Assembly (NCBI GenBank): GCA_025351345.1
Contig: JANXWB010000010.1
Coordinates: 86,330 to 150,329 of the forward strand
DNA: 64,000 nt
From: Synechococcales cyanobacterium GL140_1_metabat_312
GTDB lineage: Bacteria > Cyanobacteriota > Cyanobacteriia > Leptolyngbyales > Leptolyngbyaceae
Reading direction: 5' to 3'
The translations under genes and the position numbers were made by a program. The first letter of the stretch is position 1. Each line of letters opens with the position of its first letter. The notes under the pieces were generated by a model. It saw nothing but the letters and a program-made list of their open reading frames with translations. It was not told the origin of the DNA and did not search any database. Of this stretch, positions 45,058 to 53,632 are shown piece after piece.

Positions 45058-46272
45058 ATGGCGTTCTACATCGCACCTGCGTTCCTTGAAAAGCTCGCCA
45101 TTCACATCACCAAAAATTATCTCAACATCCCCAATCTCAAAGTCCCGCTAATTCTCGGGGTTCACGGTCGTAAGGGAGAAGGAAAAACTTTTCAGTGCGA
45201 TTTAGTATTTGAGAAAATGGGCCTTTCGGTTGTACAAATGTCAGCAGGCGAACTCGAAAGTCCTGATGCAGGCGATCCAGCACGGCTAATCCGAATGCGC
45301 TATCGAGAAGCGGGCGAAATGGTGAAGGTGCGCGGGAAGATGGCAGTCTTGGTCATTCAGGATATTGATGCGGGCATTGGACGTGTCGATCAAATGACCC
45401 AATACACCGTGAATACACAATTGGTGAATGGCACTTTGATGAACATTGCCGACACCCCAACCAATGTGCAACTTCCTGGCAGCTATGACGCATCTCCGAC
45501 TCAACGTATTCCCATTATTGTTACCGGAAATGATTTTTCCACACTCTATGCGCCCTTGGTTCGAGATGGCCGAATGGAGAAATATTATTGGGAACCGACT
45601 AGAGACGATCGGATTGGCATTGTATTTGGAATATTTTCAGGCGATCGCGTAAGTGAAGGTGATGTGGCAAAGCTAATTGATATTTTCCCTACTCAATCGA
45701 TCGATTTCTATGGTGCATTGCGATCGAGACTTTATGACGAACAGGTTTCCCAATTCATTCGGACAGTCGGTTTAGAAGGCTTATCAAATAGAATCGTCAA
45801 TTCAAATGAAAGACCGCCAGAATTCATAAGTCCTGATTTTGGATTGAATCATTTAATTGAAGTAGGCAATTCTATTGTTCGTGAGCAAAGACGAATTCAA
45901 GAACTTCGCTTGGTTGAAGAATATAATCAAGGGATTAAACCCCGATCGTCTGAACCCGTAAATCATTCTCCAACGCCTCAATCGTCTAGCCCGATCGGTC
46001 AAAGCTCGAATACTCGTCTAACTCCCGATGTCGTCAGCGAAATCAATCGAATTTTAAGCCAAGGCGATCGCGTGGGAATTGAATACGTCGATAAACGAAG
46101 ATTTCAAACTGGATCTTGGACCTGTTATGGAAGCTTTGAAGGCAATGCCAGTGATGCGATCGCGGCGCTAGAGATGTGCTTGAAAGAACACGATCGCGAT
46201 TATGTTCGTTTAGTTGGAATTAGCAAACAAAGCCGATCTCGCCTGACGGAAATGATGGTGCAGCGATCGTAA
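45058..46272 (+). CDS. Rubisco activase-like AAA+ ATPase with C-terminal SSU-like domain (ALC type)
   Basis: 404 residues. AAA+ core (~1-290) with Walker A GRKGEGKT (37-44) and Walker B VLVIQDID (~97-104), followed by GRVDQMTQYTVNTQLVNGTL and PIIVTGNDFSTLYAPLVRDG-like sensor segments, all close to plant Rubisco activase. A ~30-residue Ser/Pro linker leads to a C-terminal module (~320-404, VVSEINRILSQGDRVGIEYV, SWTCYGSFEG) homologous to RbcS and the SSUL repeats of CcmM. In cyanobacteria such activase-like proteins bind or condense Rubisco through the SSUL module and associate with carboxysomes. It lacks the plant N-terminal domain. The gene follows a MerR regulator by 33 bp. Confidence 0.93.
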   Translation: MAFYIAPAFLEKLAIHITKNYLNIPNLKVPLILGVHGRKGEGKTFQCDLVFEKMGLSVVQMSAGELESPDAGDPARLIRMRYREAGEMVKVRGKMAVLVIQDIDAGIGRVDQMTQYTVNTQLVNGTLMNIADTPTNVQLPGSYDASPTQRIPIIVTGNDFSTLYAPLVRDGRMEKYYWEPTRDDRIGIVFGIFSGDRVSEGDVAKLIDIFPTQSIDFYGALRSRLYDEQVSQFIRTVGLEGLSNRIVNSNERPPEFISPDFGLNHLIEVGNSIVREQRRIQELRLVEEYNQGIKPRSSEPVNHSPTPQSSSPIGQSSNTRLTPDVVSEINRILSQGDRVGIEYVDKRRFQTGSWTCYGSFEGNASDAIAALEMCLKEHDRDYVRLVGISKQSRSRLTEMMVQRS

Positions 46273-46290
46273 AACAATCACTCAAGGCCA

Positions 46291-46632
46291 TTAAACAACA
46301 GCAAATTCAGAATGTATTCTAATTTCAGGGGGCTGATAACCCAACACAATATCAGTCCTCGGAACCCCTAATTCCAGCAATTTATAAGCAATTCCACCTT
46401 CAGTTCCATCATACTGAATCCAGATTTTATTATCCTTAATATCTAAATGAAGTAAACAGCCATAATCTCGGCTACCATTGCGTTTCCAGCCAACGTAAAC
46501 AAGTTGATAATGATCGTCCTCACGATCGAAAACCGTCTGGGCCTCTACATTCATCGAATTTCGCATTGATCGCTCTGCCCGATCGCGCAATAGTTTCTGA
46601 ATATGTTGGCGATAGAGTTCTACTTTATCCAT
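46291..46632 (-). CDS. xisI: XisI family protein
   Basis: 113 residues with the XisI pattern: DKVELYRQHIQKLL at the start, AQTVFDREDDHYQLVYVGW, DIKDNKIWIQYDGTEGGIAY and ELGVPRTDIVLGYQPPEIR at the end. XisI was named as an accessory factor for excision of the fdxN element in Anabaena, but the family occurs widely in cyanobacteria without such elements. The start overlaps the xisH stop by 13 bp, so both are translated together. No recombinase xisF or element border is visible. Confidence 0.92.
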   Translation of the reverse strand: MDKVELYRQHIQKLLRDRAERSMRNSMNVEAQTVFDREDDHYQLVYVGWKRNGSRDYGCLLHLDIKDNKIWIQYDGTEGGIAYKLLELGVPRTDIVLGYQPPEIRIHSEFAVV

Positions 46633-47033
46633 TTTGTTATTTTCACCTCATCTGTGTCATAGACAATTAATCTAATCTGACTACGTTGCACCACTTGTTG
46701 AATAAACTTCAATGAAAAGAAGGAATCATATGCTTTTTTAGGAACTGCTAGATACAAAATACGATCGGGTTCCACTTCCTCTAAAGCATAACGATAATCG
46801 AGAAATTGTCCATGAGCAAGATGAAAATCAGAAATACTTGAAGGACTAACAAAACTTTTTATTTCAACTGCAATTTTCGATTCTTCTCGCTGGGCAGCAA
46901 TCATCGCTTCTGCTCCTAAGTCAATATACATTTCAACCCCTCCTATCCTTAGCTCATAGGGATCATGAGTCACCTGCCAACCCTCATTAATTAAGGCAAT
47001 CTTTACACAATTATGAAATAAATCTTTTGCCAT
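46620..47033 (-). CDS. xisH: XisH family protein (PD-(D/E)XK-like fold)
   Basis: 137 residues: MAKDLFHNCVKIALINEGWQ, VTHDPYELRIGGVEMYIDLG and REESKIAVEIKSFVSPSSIS, then FHLAHGQFLDYRYALEEVEP. The D ... ExK pattern in the second half fits a restriction-endonuclease-like fold, as reported for XisH. Overlaps xisI by 13 bp. In the fdxN element XisH and XisI help XisF-dependent excision; as a free pair they may act as a toxin-antitoxin-like or nuclease-inhibitor unit (inference). The upstream neighbour is a QueD-type gene. Confidence 0.92.
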   Translation of the reverse strand: MAKDLFHNCVKIALINEGWQVTHDPYELRIGGVEMYIDLGAEAMIAAQREESKIAVEIKSFVSPSSISDFHLAHGQFLDYRYALEEVEPDRILYLAVPKKAYDSFFSLKFIQQVVQRSQIRLIVYDTDEVKITKWIK

Positions 47034-47139
47034 TGGGTTTACATAGATATTAGTGTACTAAGTGTTGATAATAAAACAACGATCGGCCAGGATAAAAGAA
47101 TACTCCAACCGATCGTTACAAATGTATTAAAAGTCTAAA

Positions 47140-48006
47140 TTAAACTACCGCTAACTCAGGTTCGCAGATAGACTCAGTAGAATCTTGAAAGAAGCTCGCA
47201 TAGACTTCGCACGCATTGTTTGGGCTTTCATAGAGCTTAATTTTGTGCAACTTCGCACCTAGTTCAGCGATCGGGCCGCGCAATGTTTTCACCATATAAG
47301 CCGCAATATTTTCAGCCGTAGGAACAACACGCTCAAAGTAAGGTACGTCCTTATTTAAGAATGAATGATCCATCGGTTCAATAATCAATGAATCAATCGT
47401 ATTTTGCAACGCAACCAAATCAACCACCATTCCCGTACGTGGATGAATTTCACCCATCACCGTCACATCAACGTGATAGTTATGTCCATGACCATTAATT
47501 CGAGCACATTTGCCATAAATTGCTGAATTTTCCTCAAACGTCAAATCATAATGTGCAAGTCGATGTGCAGCACTAAAATGTGTACTAACGGTCAGGTAAG
47601 CTTCCATAGCGTTTCCTTGATACTCAGCCCAAAGGTTTTCATTTTCGATCAATTTGATATCCACCACAGGAAGGTGGGGCGACAGGCGATTCCAAATCAC
47701 TCGCGCCAAATTTTCCGTCGTCGGCAATGTTTGCTGAAAATCTTCCCACACCTCATTAAGATAGGAAAAATCTAACTGTCCCGTGACCTCATGCTTAATC
47801 ACATGCTTCACATCCGACAGATTCAGAACCATTCCATTTGCGTCTAAATCCCCAAGCATCGAAACATACAACGTGTAGTTGTGCCCGTGACCTGGAAACT
47901 GCATACAGGGTCCAAAGCGATCGGCATTTTCAGCCTCACTCAGCTCCGGCAACCAATAACGATGACTAGCCGAGAATTTCGCTCGACGATTGATAACACA
48001 CTTCAT
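47140..48006 (-). CDS. Tandem 6-pyruvoyl/6-carboxytetrahydropterin synthase (two-domain QueD/PTPS)
   Basis: 288 residues from the ATG at 48006 (MKCVINRRAKFSASHRYWLP), about twice the length of one PTPS subunit. The first domain has FSASHR (zinc His), GPCMQFPGHGHNYTLYV (Cys and zinc-binding HGH) and TTENLARVIW. The second repeats it: STHFSAAHRLAHYDL, GKCARINGHGHNYHVDV and VPTAENIAAYMVKTL. Both keep the catalytic cysteine and all three zinc histidines. These enzymes make 6-carboxytetrahydropterin (queuosine or 7-deazaguanine) or pyruvoyl-tetrahydropterin (biopterin). No queC, queE or queF is adjacent. Confidence 0.9.
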   Translation of the reverse strand: MKCVINRRAKFSASHRYWLPELSEAENADRFGPCMQFPGHGHNYTLYVSMLGDLDANGMVLNLSDVKHVIKHEVTGQLDFSYLNEVWEDFQQTLPTTENLARVIWNRLSPHLPVVDIKLIENENLWAEYQGNAMEAYLTVSTHFSAAHRLAHYDLTFEENSAIYGKCARINGHGHNYHVDVTVMGEIHPRTGMVVDLVALQNTIDSLIIEPMDHSFLNKDVPYFERVVPTAENIAAYMVKTLRGPIAELGAKLHKIKLYESPNNACEVYASFFQDSTESICEPELAVV

Positions 48007-48168
48007 AGACTCGCGCCTAAACCCAGGTGAAGGAGAATGCAATAAAAACTATTAACAGAACTTAACATCGTTCTAGAATAGCTAATAATTGTCCCGTTCT
48101 ACGCGATCGGTTTCAGGGATTCCCGCCCTATTCAAATTAATTGCATCCACTCGGCATTTATCTAGCAT

Positions 48169-49341
48169 TCACAACGCACGAATATCCCAAATCCAAATCC
48201 TTTCGCCGTCATGCATCCAATCAATAGCAAACCCACTACCCAGTTGTTTTTTATACTCTTCACCATACTCTTTTTGCAGCTTAGTCAATAATTCCGCGAC
48301 CTCTCGAATCAGACGATCGGGCGTTTCATAGGTTTTCACATTGGCTGAAATTTGTCCCTTCGATCGCACCTCAAACCGCTCCTGACCACAGGTTACCAAC
48401 ACATAACCCGGCATCACCTCCCGCACCGCACCGGAAAACACCGCCCACACCTTCGGCATCACCATCAACACCATCGAAGCCTTCGCACCATCAAACGCCT
48501 GTAATAAAGCGGCCCGCAATTCCTGATCGCTTTTGCTCTCCCACACCTGTTTCGTCCGATCGTCTAAGGGATTAGCTAGTAAATGAGAATATCGAACGAT
48601 CGCTGGAAACTGAGCCGTAGGCATAGCCAGAGCGATCACCGTTTCAAGATCATCACCGGGATAAACCATCCACCCTTGAGGCACAGAATATCCCGATCGT
48701 CGTAATTCAGATAAATAAGCCGCAGGTTGACCCGCCTGCAACGGCAACACCCGATCGTCCAACGTCACCACCGCCGCATCAGCCCGAAAAAATTTCAACT
48801 CAGTTTCAGACGGATTAACCGGGTGTGTAGATTGCTTCTTCGATCGATCGGCATTTTCATGACTCCAATAAATCAACATACAGAGCAAACCCGTCATCAC
48901 AAGCAGCGGTTGATTAGTGGAATAGCGCAATACCGTCACCAGCATCATGGCAAGCAACACGACGTTCACCCCTTGTTTAGTGGTGCGAAAACAAATCACT
49001 CCTGCACCTGCCAACAACGCCGCAAGCCCCGCCGAGACTGGATCATGTAACCCATAACCCGCAGCAATGCTCCACAAATCTACTCTGTTATCCCGGCGCG
49101 ATCGGGCCAGCACCAATCCCATCAAGGCAATCATGTCCCAAGCCATAACCCACTCAGAACTTCCCGTCGCCAAAAATTGGGCATGAAGCAAATAGGAGAA
49201 TAAAAACTTCGCGACACCCACGCACAATAGCCCTTGCGCCACAGCCCAGCTTGTTTTATCTCGCCAAAGTGGTTGGATGGTGCCCACGATCGGGCCGATC
49301 GCTAAAATCAATAGTCCACCGAATATCTGTTCGATCGTCAT
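48169..49341 (-). CDS. Membrane protein fused to a PEP-synthase-like domain (unknown function)
   Basis: 390 residues. The N-terminal ~165 are hydrophobic with about six membrane segments (GGLLILAIGPIVGTI, AGLAALLAGAGVICF, GVNVVLLAMMLVTVL). The C-terminal ~200 resemble the ATP/PEP-binding half of PEP synthase or pyruvate phosphate dikinase: AAYLSELRRSGYSVPQGWMV, PAIVRYSHLLANP, MVLMVMPKVWAVFSGAVREV and GFAIDWMHDGERIWIWDIRA. I recall similar cyanobacterial proteins annotated as PlsY-like acyltransferases, but I see no intact PlsY motif. Canonical kinase residues appear altered. It may be a regulatory or binding protein at the membrane. It is divergent from an SH3-domain gene. Confidence 0.5.
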   Translation of the reverse strand: MTIEQIFGGLLILAIGPIVGTIQPLWRDKTSWAVAQGLLCVGVAKFLFSYLLHAQFLATGSSEWVMAWDMIALMGLVLARSRRDNRVDLWSIAAGYGLHDPVSAGLAALLAGAGVICFRTTKQGVNVVLLAMMLVTVLRYSTNQPLLVMTGLLCMLIYWSHENADRSKKQSTHPVNPSETELKFFRADAAVVTLDDRVLPLQAGQPAAYLSELRRSGYSVPQGWMVYPGDDLETVIALAMPTAQFPAIVRYSHLLANPLDDRTKQVWESKSDQELRAALLQAFDGAKASMVLMVMPKVWAVFSGAVREVMPGYVLVTCGQERFEVRSKGQISANVKTYETPDRLIREVAELLTKLQKEYGEEYKKQLGSGFAIDWMHDGERIWIWDIRAL

Positions 49342-49516
49342 AGTCTTGCTGTAGGAAATTGCGGTTAAAACTCAAAAAAGCTATCGACAATACATTGGCT
49401 ATAGGAGCTATAGGTCAGTTACCTATCAATTACATAAATGTCCATGGGGGAGTTACAGAGTGGGAGGGCTGGGTATACTTTGGAACATATTATTTGTACT
49501 TCCAGCGTAAATTAGG

Positions 49517-49999
49517 ATGCCTTCTTTCCCCCAATTTTTAACCTTGGCCGCCATCTTATCCGTCGTTTTTCCAAAGGCATCTCCCGGAAAAGCAACTGAA
49601 TGGGCTGAACGCGGCGCAATTAGCTTATTCTACGCTGTTGCCGGATGGGCAATGCTTGGGGCACCAAATTTGCATAAGACAAAGGTTTCTATGCCGGATA
49701 TTTCGTTACCCAAAACCGAACAATCCACATTTACCACTGCTAAAACCGCAACCCCGCTCACCACTGCCGTCACAGCTTCAGCCCAAGCAAACAGCGTATT
49801 AGTTCGCTGCCCCACGACCATTCAACTTGTTAATATTCGTCAAAATGCAGGATTAGCCACGGTTGCAACTCAGGTCAATTGTGGCGATCGGGTGATCGTG
49901 CGGGGCGGCGATCGGCCTGTCATGCAGGGAGAAACTTGGGTACCCGTGCAAAGCAAGGGCATTAATGGATGGGCTACTGCTCGGTATTTAGCATTTTAG
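49517..49999 (+). CDS. SH3-domain-containing exported protein
   Basis: 160 residues. An N-terminal hydrophobic region (1-50, GAISLFYAVAGWAMLGAPNL) may be a signal or anchor. A Thr/Ala-rich linker with TTAKTATPLTTAVTASAQAN follows. The C-terminal bacterial SH3 domain (~95-160) has LVRCPTTIQLVNIRQNAGLA, VNCGDRVIVRGGDRPV and VPVQSKGINGWATARYLAF. Such domains often bind peptidoglycan or partner proteins. Two cysteines may form a disulphide. The function is unknown and nothing in the neighbourhood explains it. Confidence 0.7.
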   Translation: MPSFPQFLTLAAILSVVFPKASPGKATEWAERGAISLFYAVAGWAMLGAPNLHKTKVSMPDISLPKTEQSTFTTAKTATPLTTAVTASAQANSVLVRCPTTIQLVNIRQNAGLATVATQVNCGDRVIVRGGDRPVMQGETWVPVQSKGINGWATARYLAF

Positions 50000-50034
50000 T
50001 CTTAGATAACCTTTAATCTCAGATAACAAAGATC

Positions 50035-51453
50035 TCAGACAAAGAATTTAGGGCTAAACCGATCGTGACTCTTGCTCTGCAAAGGTAAAAACAACGTGAA
50101 AACTTCGCCATGATGGACCGATCGTTCTTTCACCGTCAGCTTGCCGCCCAACGCCTGAAAGATATTTTTTGTTGCAGCTAAATTTAGACTCAACACACCC
50201 GTTTCTGGCTGAAACGTTAACATTTCGCCGAGAGATTGTAGAAGGGGTTGATGAGTTGAGTAGGATTCATCGGGTTGCGTTTCAACTTGTAGCTTAAGTT
50301 GATCGCCAGCAAGACTGACTGCGACTTGAATTTTACTTCCTGACGGTAGCGTTCGCGCCGATCGTTCAATCAAACTGGTCAACGCCTGATCCAGCATAAT
50401 CGGGTCACTCACCACGGCAGGCAATCCTTCCGGCAGCACAACATTTAATACCAGCCCCCGATCGCTGGCCTGCTGTTGCCAACGGGGAATGCTGTGGCTC
50501 AGGACTTGATTCAGGCAAGTGGCAGTGAGAGAGAAATCTTTGGTCTCTGACGTTTCCAATTCCACAGCACGGAAAATTATGCCAAACCGATCGATCTGAT
50601 CACTACACTCGCGATCGATCACCTTCAGCCGTTTAAGCGCATCTGCCGACATATCCTTTCGTTTCATCAAAAGTCGAGTCAGCGTCCGAATCGTCGTCAA
50701 GGGCGTACGAACTTCGTGGGCAATAGCCGTCAATAATTCCACATCCAAACTACGCGGCTCACGTTCATGCTTTGGATCCGTCACTGGAATAGACGCATGA
50801 AGCAAACGGGGCGCTTCGATTGATGGCAAGTAGGACAACAAAATTTGGCTAAAATGGGACACCGTAGAGAACTGCGGTATCACGGGAGGAAACGCTTCCA
50901 CAATAGTATCGAGCTTCTGCATTTGCTCCTGACTCAACATCACCACCCGCAACCGCAGCACCTGCCAAGCCTGCAACACTTCGCCCGGATCAAACGAAAA
51001 CCAAAAGCCCGGTTGATGATCGACGTCTTCACCCAGTACCATAACAAGGCTAAATTTCGAGGTCAGTACCAAACAAAAATGCTCAGAGGCGATCGGATCA
51101 CTCGGCAACAATGGCAAGGTCAAGCTGGTTTCGAGACTAACCGTGGGCGTTTCGCTAGAAGGCGGAAGCTGGAAAAAAGAAGCGATCGCTTGGAGTGATG
51201 GATCCGCTGCAAAGGCCCATACATTAAAGCGCTGCAAAAGACTAGAGTGGCTCAAAATTGGAAATGGTCCCGACAAAACAAGTCCTGATTCAGACTCATC
51301 TACGGTCTCTAAAAGAGCTTCGAGTGCCGCAATAGCGCCCGTCCATTGATGTTCAGCTTGAAGTTGACGTGATGCAACAGACAAACTAGGACGCGACATT
51401 CCCTGCATAAAACTCAAAACTTGACTCAACGTTGGCAAGATCCACTCGCCCAT
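50035..51453 (-). CDS. Histidine kinase-like protein with degenerate ATPase domain
   Basis: 472 residues from the ATG at 51453 (MGEWILPTLSQVLSFMQGMS); the frame is open further upstream but that part does not look like protein. The first ~230 residues look like a sensing domain with no clear family. HisKA (~235-300) carries ELLTAIAHEVRTPLTTIRTL with His246 and KVIDRECSDQIDRF. The C-terminal HATPase region has LDQALTSLIERSARTLPSG in place of the N box (no asparagine), no DxGxG G1 box, and GVLSLNLAATKNIFQALGGK in place of G2. ATP binding is therefore doubtful. It may be a dimerising partner kinase or a phosphotransfer protein. Confidence 0.8.
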   Translation of the reverse strand: MGEWILPTLSQVLSFMQGMSRPSLSVASRQLQAEHQWTGAIAALEALLETVDESESGLVLSGPFPILSHSSLLQRFNVWAFAADPSLQAIASFFQLPPSSETPTVSLETSLTLPLLPSDPIASEHFCLVLTSKFSLVMVLGEDVDHQPGFWFSFDPGEVLQAWQVLRLRVVMLSQEQMQKLDTIVEAFPPVIPQFSTVSHFSQILLSYLPSIEAPRLLHASIPVTDPKHEREPRSLDVELLTAIAHEVRTPLTTIRTLTRLLMKRKDMSADALKRLKVIDRECSDQIDRFGIIFRAVELETSETKDFSLTATCLNQVLSHSIPRWQQQASDRGLVLNVVLPEGLPAVVSDPIMLDQALTSLIERSARTLPSGSKIQVAVSLAGDQLKLQVETQPDESYSTHQPLLQSLGEMLTFQPETGVLSLNLAATKNIFQALGGKLTVKERSVHHGEVFTLFLPLQSKSHDRFSPKFFV

Positions 51454-51715
51454 AACACGCAACCTAAGGTAAAGATTAAAACAGGTGAAACTTGAAAAGA
51501 ACGCCGATCGGCGGACAAAAATATTCTTACAGCCTACTCCTATGAGAGTAACCGAAGGACTTTTTAGACGGCACCGTAGAACCGAACCGCCAAAGGGGGA
51601 AATCACCGCCAAGAGACAATATAGTTTGCATCCTAGAATTAAAATGTGAGAGTTGTGTGGATTTGTAAAAATCGCCCATCTCCATCGAAAAACATCATTG
51701 CGATGAGGCGGACAA

Positions 51716-52537
51716 ATGGATTGGTTAGAAATTGCAGGGAATTGGGTTTTGATTCCACGCAAACCCTTGGGAATTATTCATTTTTTGGGAGGCGCATTTG
51801 TTGCCACTTTGCCCCACCTCACCTATCGCCGACTTCTAGAATTTTTGGCCCAGCAAGGTTATGTGGTCATCGCAACCCCCTTCGTTAATACTTTTGAACA
51901 CACAGCGATCGCTGAAAATGTCCTGTGGCAATTTGATCGCACCCTATATACGCTTGAAGATCGCTACATGTCCGCTCGAAATTTACCTATCTACGGCATG
52001 GGCCACAGCATGGGATGTAAGTTGCATTTGTTGATTGGCAGCTTATATGAGGTGAAGCGATCGGGAAACATTTTGATTTCCTTTAATAATTTTGCGGCCA
52101 AAGACTCGATTCCCATGATGGACCAGGTGGCCCAAATGATGATGCAGTTCGCGCCGCAAACAAATCGCATGATGGCCCCCGAATTTACGCCATCTCCCGA
52201 AGCGACCAATCAGATGGTGCGCGATCGCTATGAAGTCTCAAATAATCTGCTGGTAAAATTTAGCAACGACACCCTGGACCAAACTCGGCCACTTTCTATA
52301 ATTTTGGACGATCGATTTCCAGGACGCACCGAAATCGCAAAACTTAAAGGCAATCACATGACTCCGGTGGCTCAAGATCTAAAATGGACCCCAAATCCAA
52401 ATTTCACGACCTTTGATACGCTGAGTTCTTGGTTCAGACAAGAAGTTTTCCGCGAACTCGAACAGTTAGAGCAGGAAATTTTGTATTGGTTGCGTCAAAA
52501 TGAGACGGTGAGACAGGAATCGTCAAATTTGCTCTAA
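51716..52537 (+). CDS. DUF1350 family alpha/beta-hydrolase-like protein
   Basis: 273 residues. MDWLEIAGNWVLIPRKPLGI, FLGGAFVATLPHLTYRRLLE and a nucleophile-elbow-like GMGHSMGCKLHLLIGS suggest an alpha/beta hydrolase fold. The set of motifs matches DUF1350, found in cyanobacteria and plastids with no clear function. The Ser in GHSMG would be the nucleophile, but acid and His partners are not obvious, so activity is unproven. The C-terminal ~40 residues are Glu/Gln-rich and probably helical. It is divergent from the degenerate kinase gene. Confidence 0.8.
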   Translation: MDWLEIAGNWVLIPRKPLGIIHFLGGAFVATLPHLTYRRLLEFLAQQGYVVIATPFVNTFEHTAIAENVLWQFDRTLYTLEDRYMSARNLPIYGMGHSMGCKLHLLIGSLYEVKRSGNILISFNNFAAKDSIPMMDQVAQMMMQFAPQTNRMMAPEFTPSPEATNQMVRDRYEVSNNLLVKFSNDTLDQTRPLSIILDDRFPGRTEIAKLKGNHMTPVAQDLKWTPNPNFTTFDTLSSWFRQEVFRELEQLEQEILYWLRQNETVRQESSNLL

Positions 52538-52582
52538 ACTAACGATCGCAATCTATCTCGTCCGCACTTGACATTTTTCCAA

Positions 52583-53005
52583 ATGACTGACTTACCACAG
52601 CCTCAACCTCCAACCCAACCCCTGCTCAAGCCGCTAACTGAACCCATGCTCGAACCTATACCGACTGTTGGGTCAACGCTTGGATTAATGGATGTTGATG
52701 CAGTTGAGGAGGCACTTAGCCGATCGCGTGCTTCCGTATATCGTTATGCTAACACCGATCTCAACCAGCTCAATCTCCCCTACAGCGCCAAACATCTCAA
52801 TCCTGAAATCCGATCGCACCACACGGATCCACTGCTTTTTCATCCTAGTGAAGTAGCGCGCTTTGCAAAAGAAGTCTTAAAAATTAAACAAGTAGTCATT
52901 GAGGTCCAAAACCGCGCTCCCGACCCAACTCAAGACTTATTGAGGGAAATCTTAAGTGAACTTCAAGGGATTCATCAAACGTTACGCGATCGTAGTGAGT
53001 TTTAA
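52583..53005 (+). CDS. Conserved cyanobacterial protein, possible HTH (hypothetical)
   Basis: 140 residues from the ATG at 52583; an upstream TTG at 52568 is possible and no RBS decides. The N-terminal ~35 are Pro/Leu-rich. The middle VEEALSRSRASVYRYANTDL resembles a helix-turn-helix, followed by LLFHPSEVARFAKEVLKIKQ. A coiled-coil-like C-terminus (TQDLLREILSELQGIHQTLR) closes the protein. It lies 45 bp after the DUF1350 gene in the same direction. I do not recognise a named family. Confidence 0.55.
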   Translation: MTDLPQPQPPTQPLLKPLTEPMLEPIPTVGSTLGLMDVDAVEEALSRSRASVYRYANTDLNQLNLPYSAKHLNPEIRSHHTDPLLFHPSEVARFAKEVLKIKQVVIEVQNRAPDPTQDLLREILSELQGIHQTLRDRSEF

Positions 53006-53301
53006 AGCCTAGAAATCTTAAACTCTGATAGGTGAATTGGTCAACGATTTACCGAAAGGATGGCTAAGATACATACTTTTTACACCCGATCGCTACAATA
53101 GAGGAGTGTTAATTCACAATTTCTGCACAACTCTGCACAAGGATGACGTATGTCGCTCGTTGGATTGAGCCATAACTTAATTCTCAATGTTCGCATTCAG
53201 ACGTTGCTACTTCAGGCATAATCAGCAAAAACTGTGGCTTGATGATTCCTACGTTCAACTCATCCTAAGTGCTCTTCAATTTTCCTTTTACCCTGCTTAT
53301 T
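53006..53301 (+). other. Gap before a small membrane ORF
   Basis: About 295 bp. TACAAT (53092-53097) after an AT-rich stretch could be a -10 element. A tiny frame at 53150 (23 codons, starting MSLVGLSHNL) has an AAGGA-like site just upstream but is too short to support alone. Nothing else was recognised. Confidence 0.25.
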
Positions 53302-53502
53302 ATGCAACCTGGTAGTTTACTCCCACCGTCCGATCGTCTTTACCCTGAATCCACCAGCGCAATGTCCAATCTGGCCCTGCCCAACTTCTTTGGGATAATG
53401 ATCGCCATTTTGACCTTTGTCTTGCCCATGGTGTTGATTTCCCAGAATTCCACCACGTCTCCTCAGCCCCTCCCAGAAACCCGAACGGCACGGGGCGGTT
53501 AA
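53302..53502 (+). CDS. Small single-helix membrane protein (hypothetical)
   Basis: 66 residues from the ATG at 53302, or 46 from the ATG at 53362. One membrane helix (FFGIMIAILTFVLPMVLIS) is flanked by a polar N-terminus and a Ser/Pro/Arg-rich tail. The size and one-helix layout recall small photosystem or transporter accessory proteins, but I cannot match it to PsbX, Psb30, PsaI or Pet subunits. No RBS supports either start. Confidence 0.35.
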   Translation: MQPGSLLPPSDRLYPESTSAMSNLALPNFFGIMIAILTFVLPMVLISQNSTTSPQPLPETRTARGG

Positions 53503-53632
53503 TCCAGTTGCCACCTGATCGTATTGTCCTCCACAATAAAAACACCACAACTCACACCATTTTCGTCCTAAATTTGTTGGGACTCGATATGATGTGGGAG
53601 ATTTATATATTTTGTCTATCTGGAGTAGGTCT

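Noticed and set aside
46291-47033. fdxN excision element
   Set aside because: Only xisH and xisI are present; no recombinase, border repeats or interrupted nif gene can be seen.
53300-53550. Two overlapping minus-strand frames with Trp/Gly-rich products
   Set aside because: They read through the complement of the small membrane ORF and its flank; no motif or RBS.
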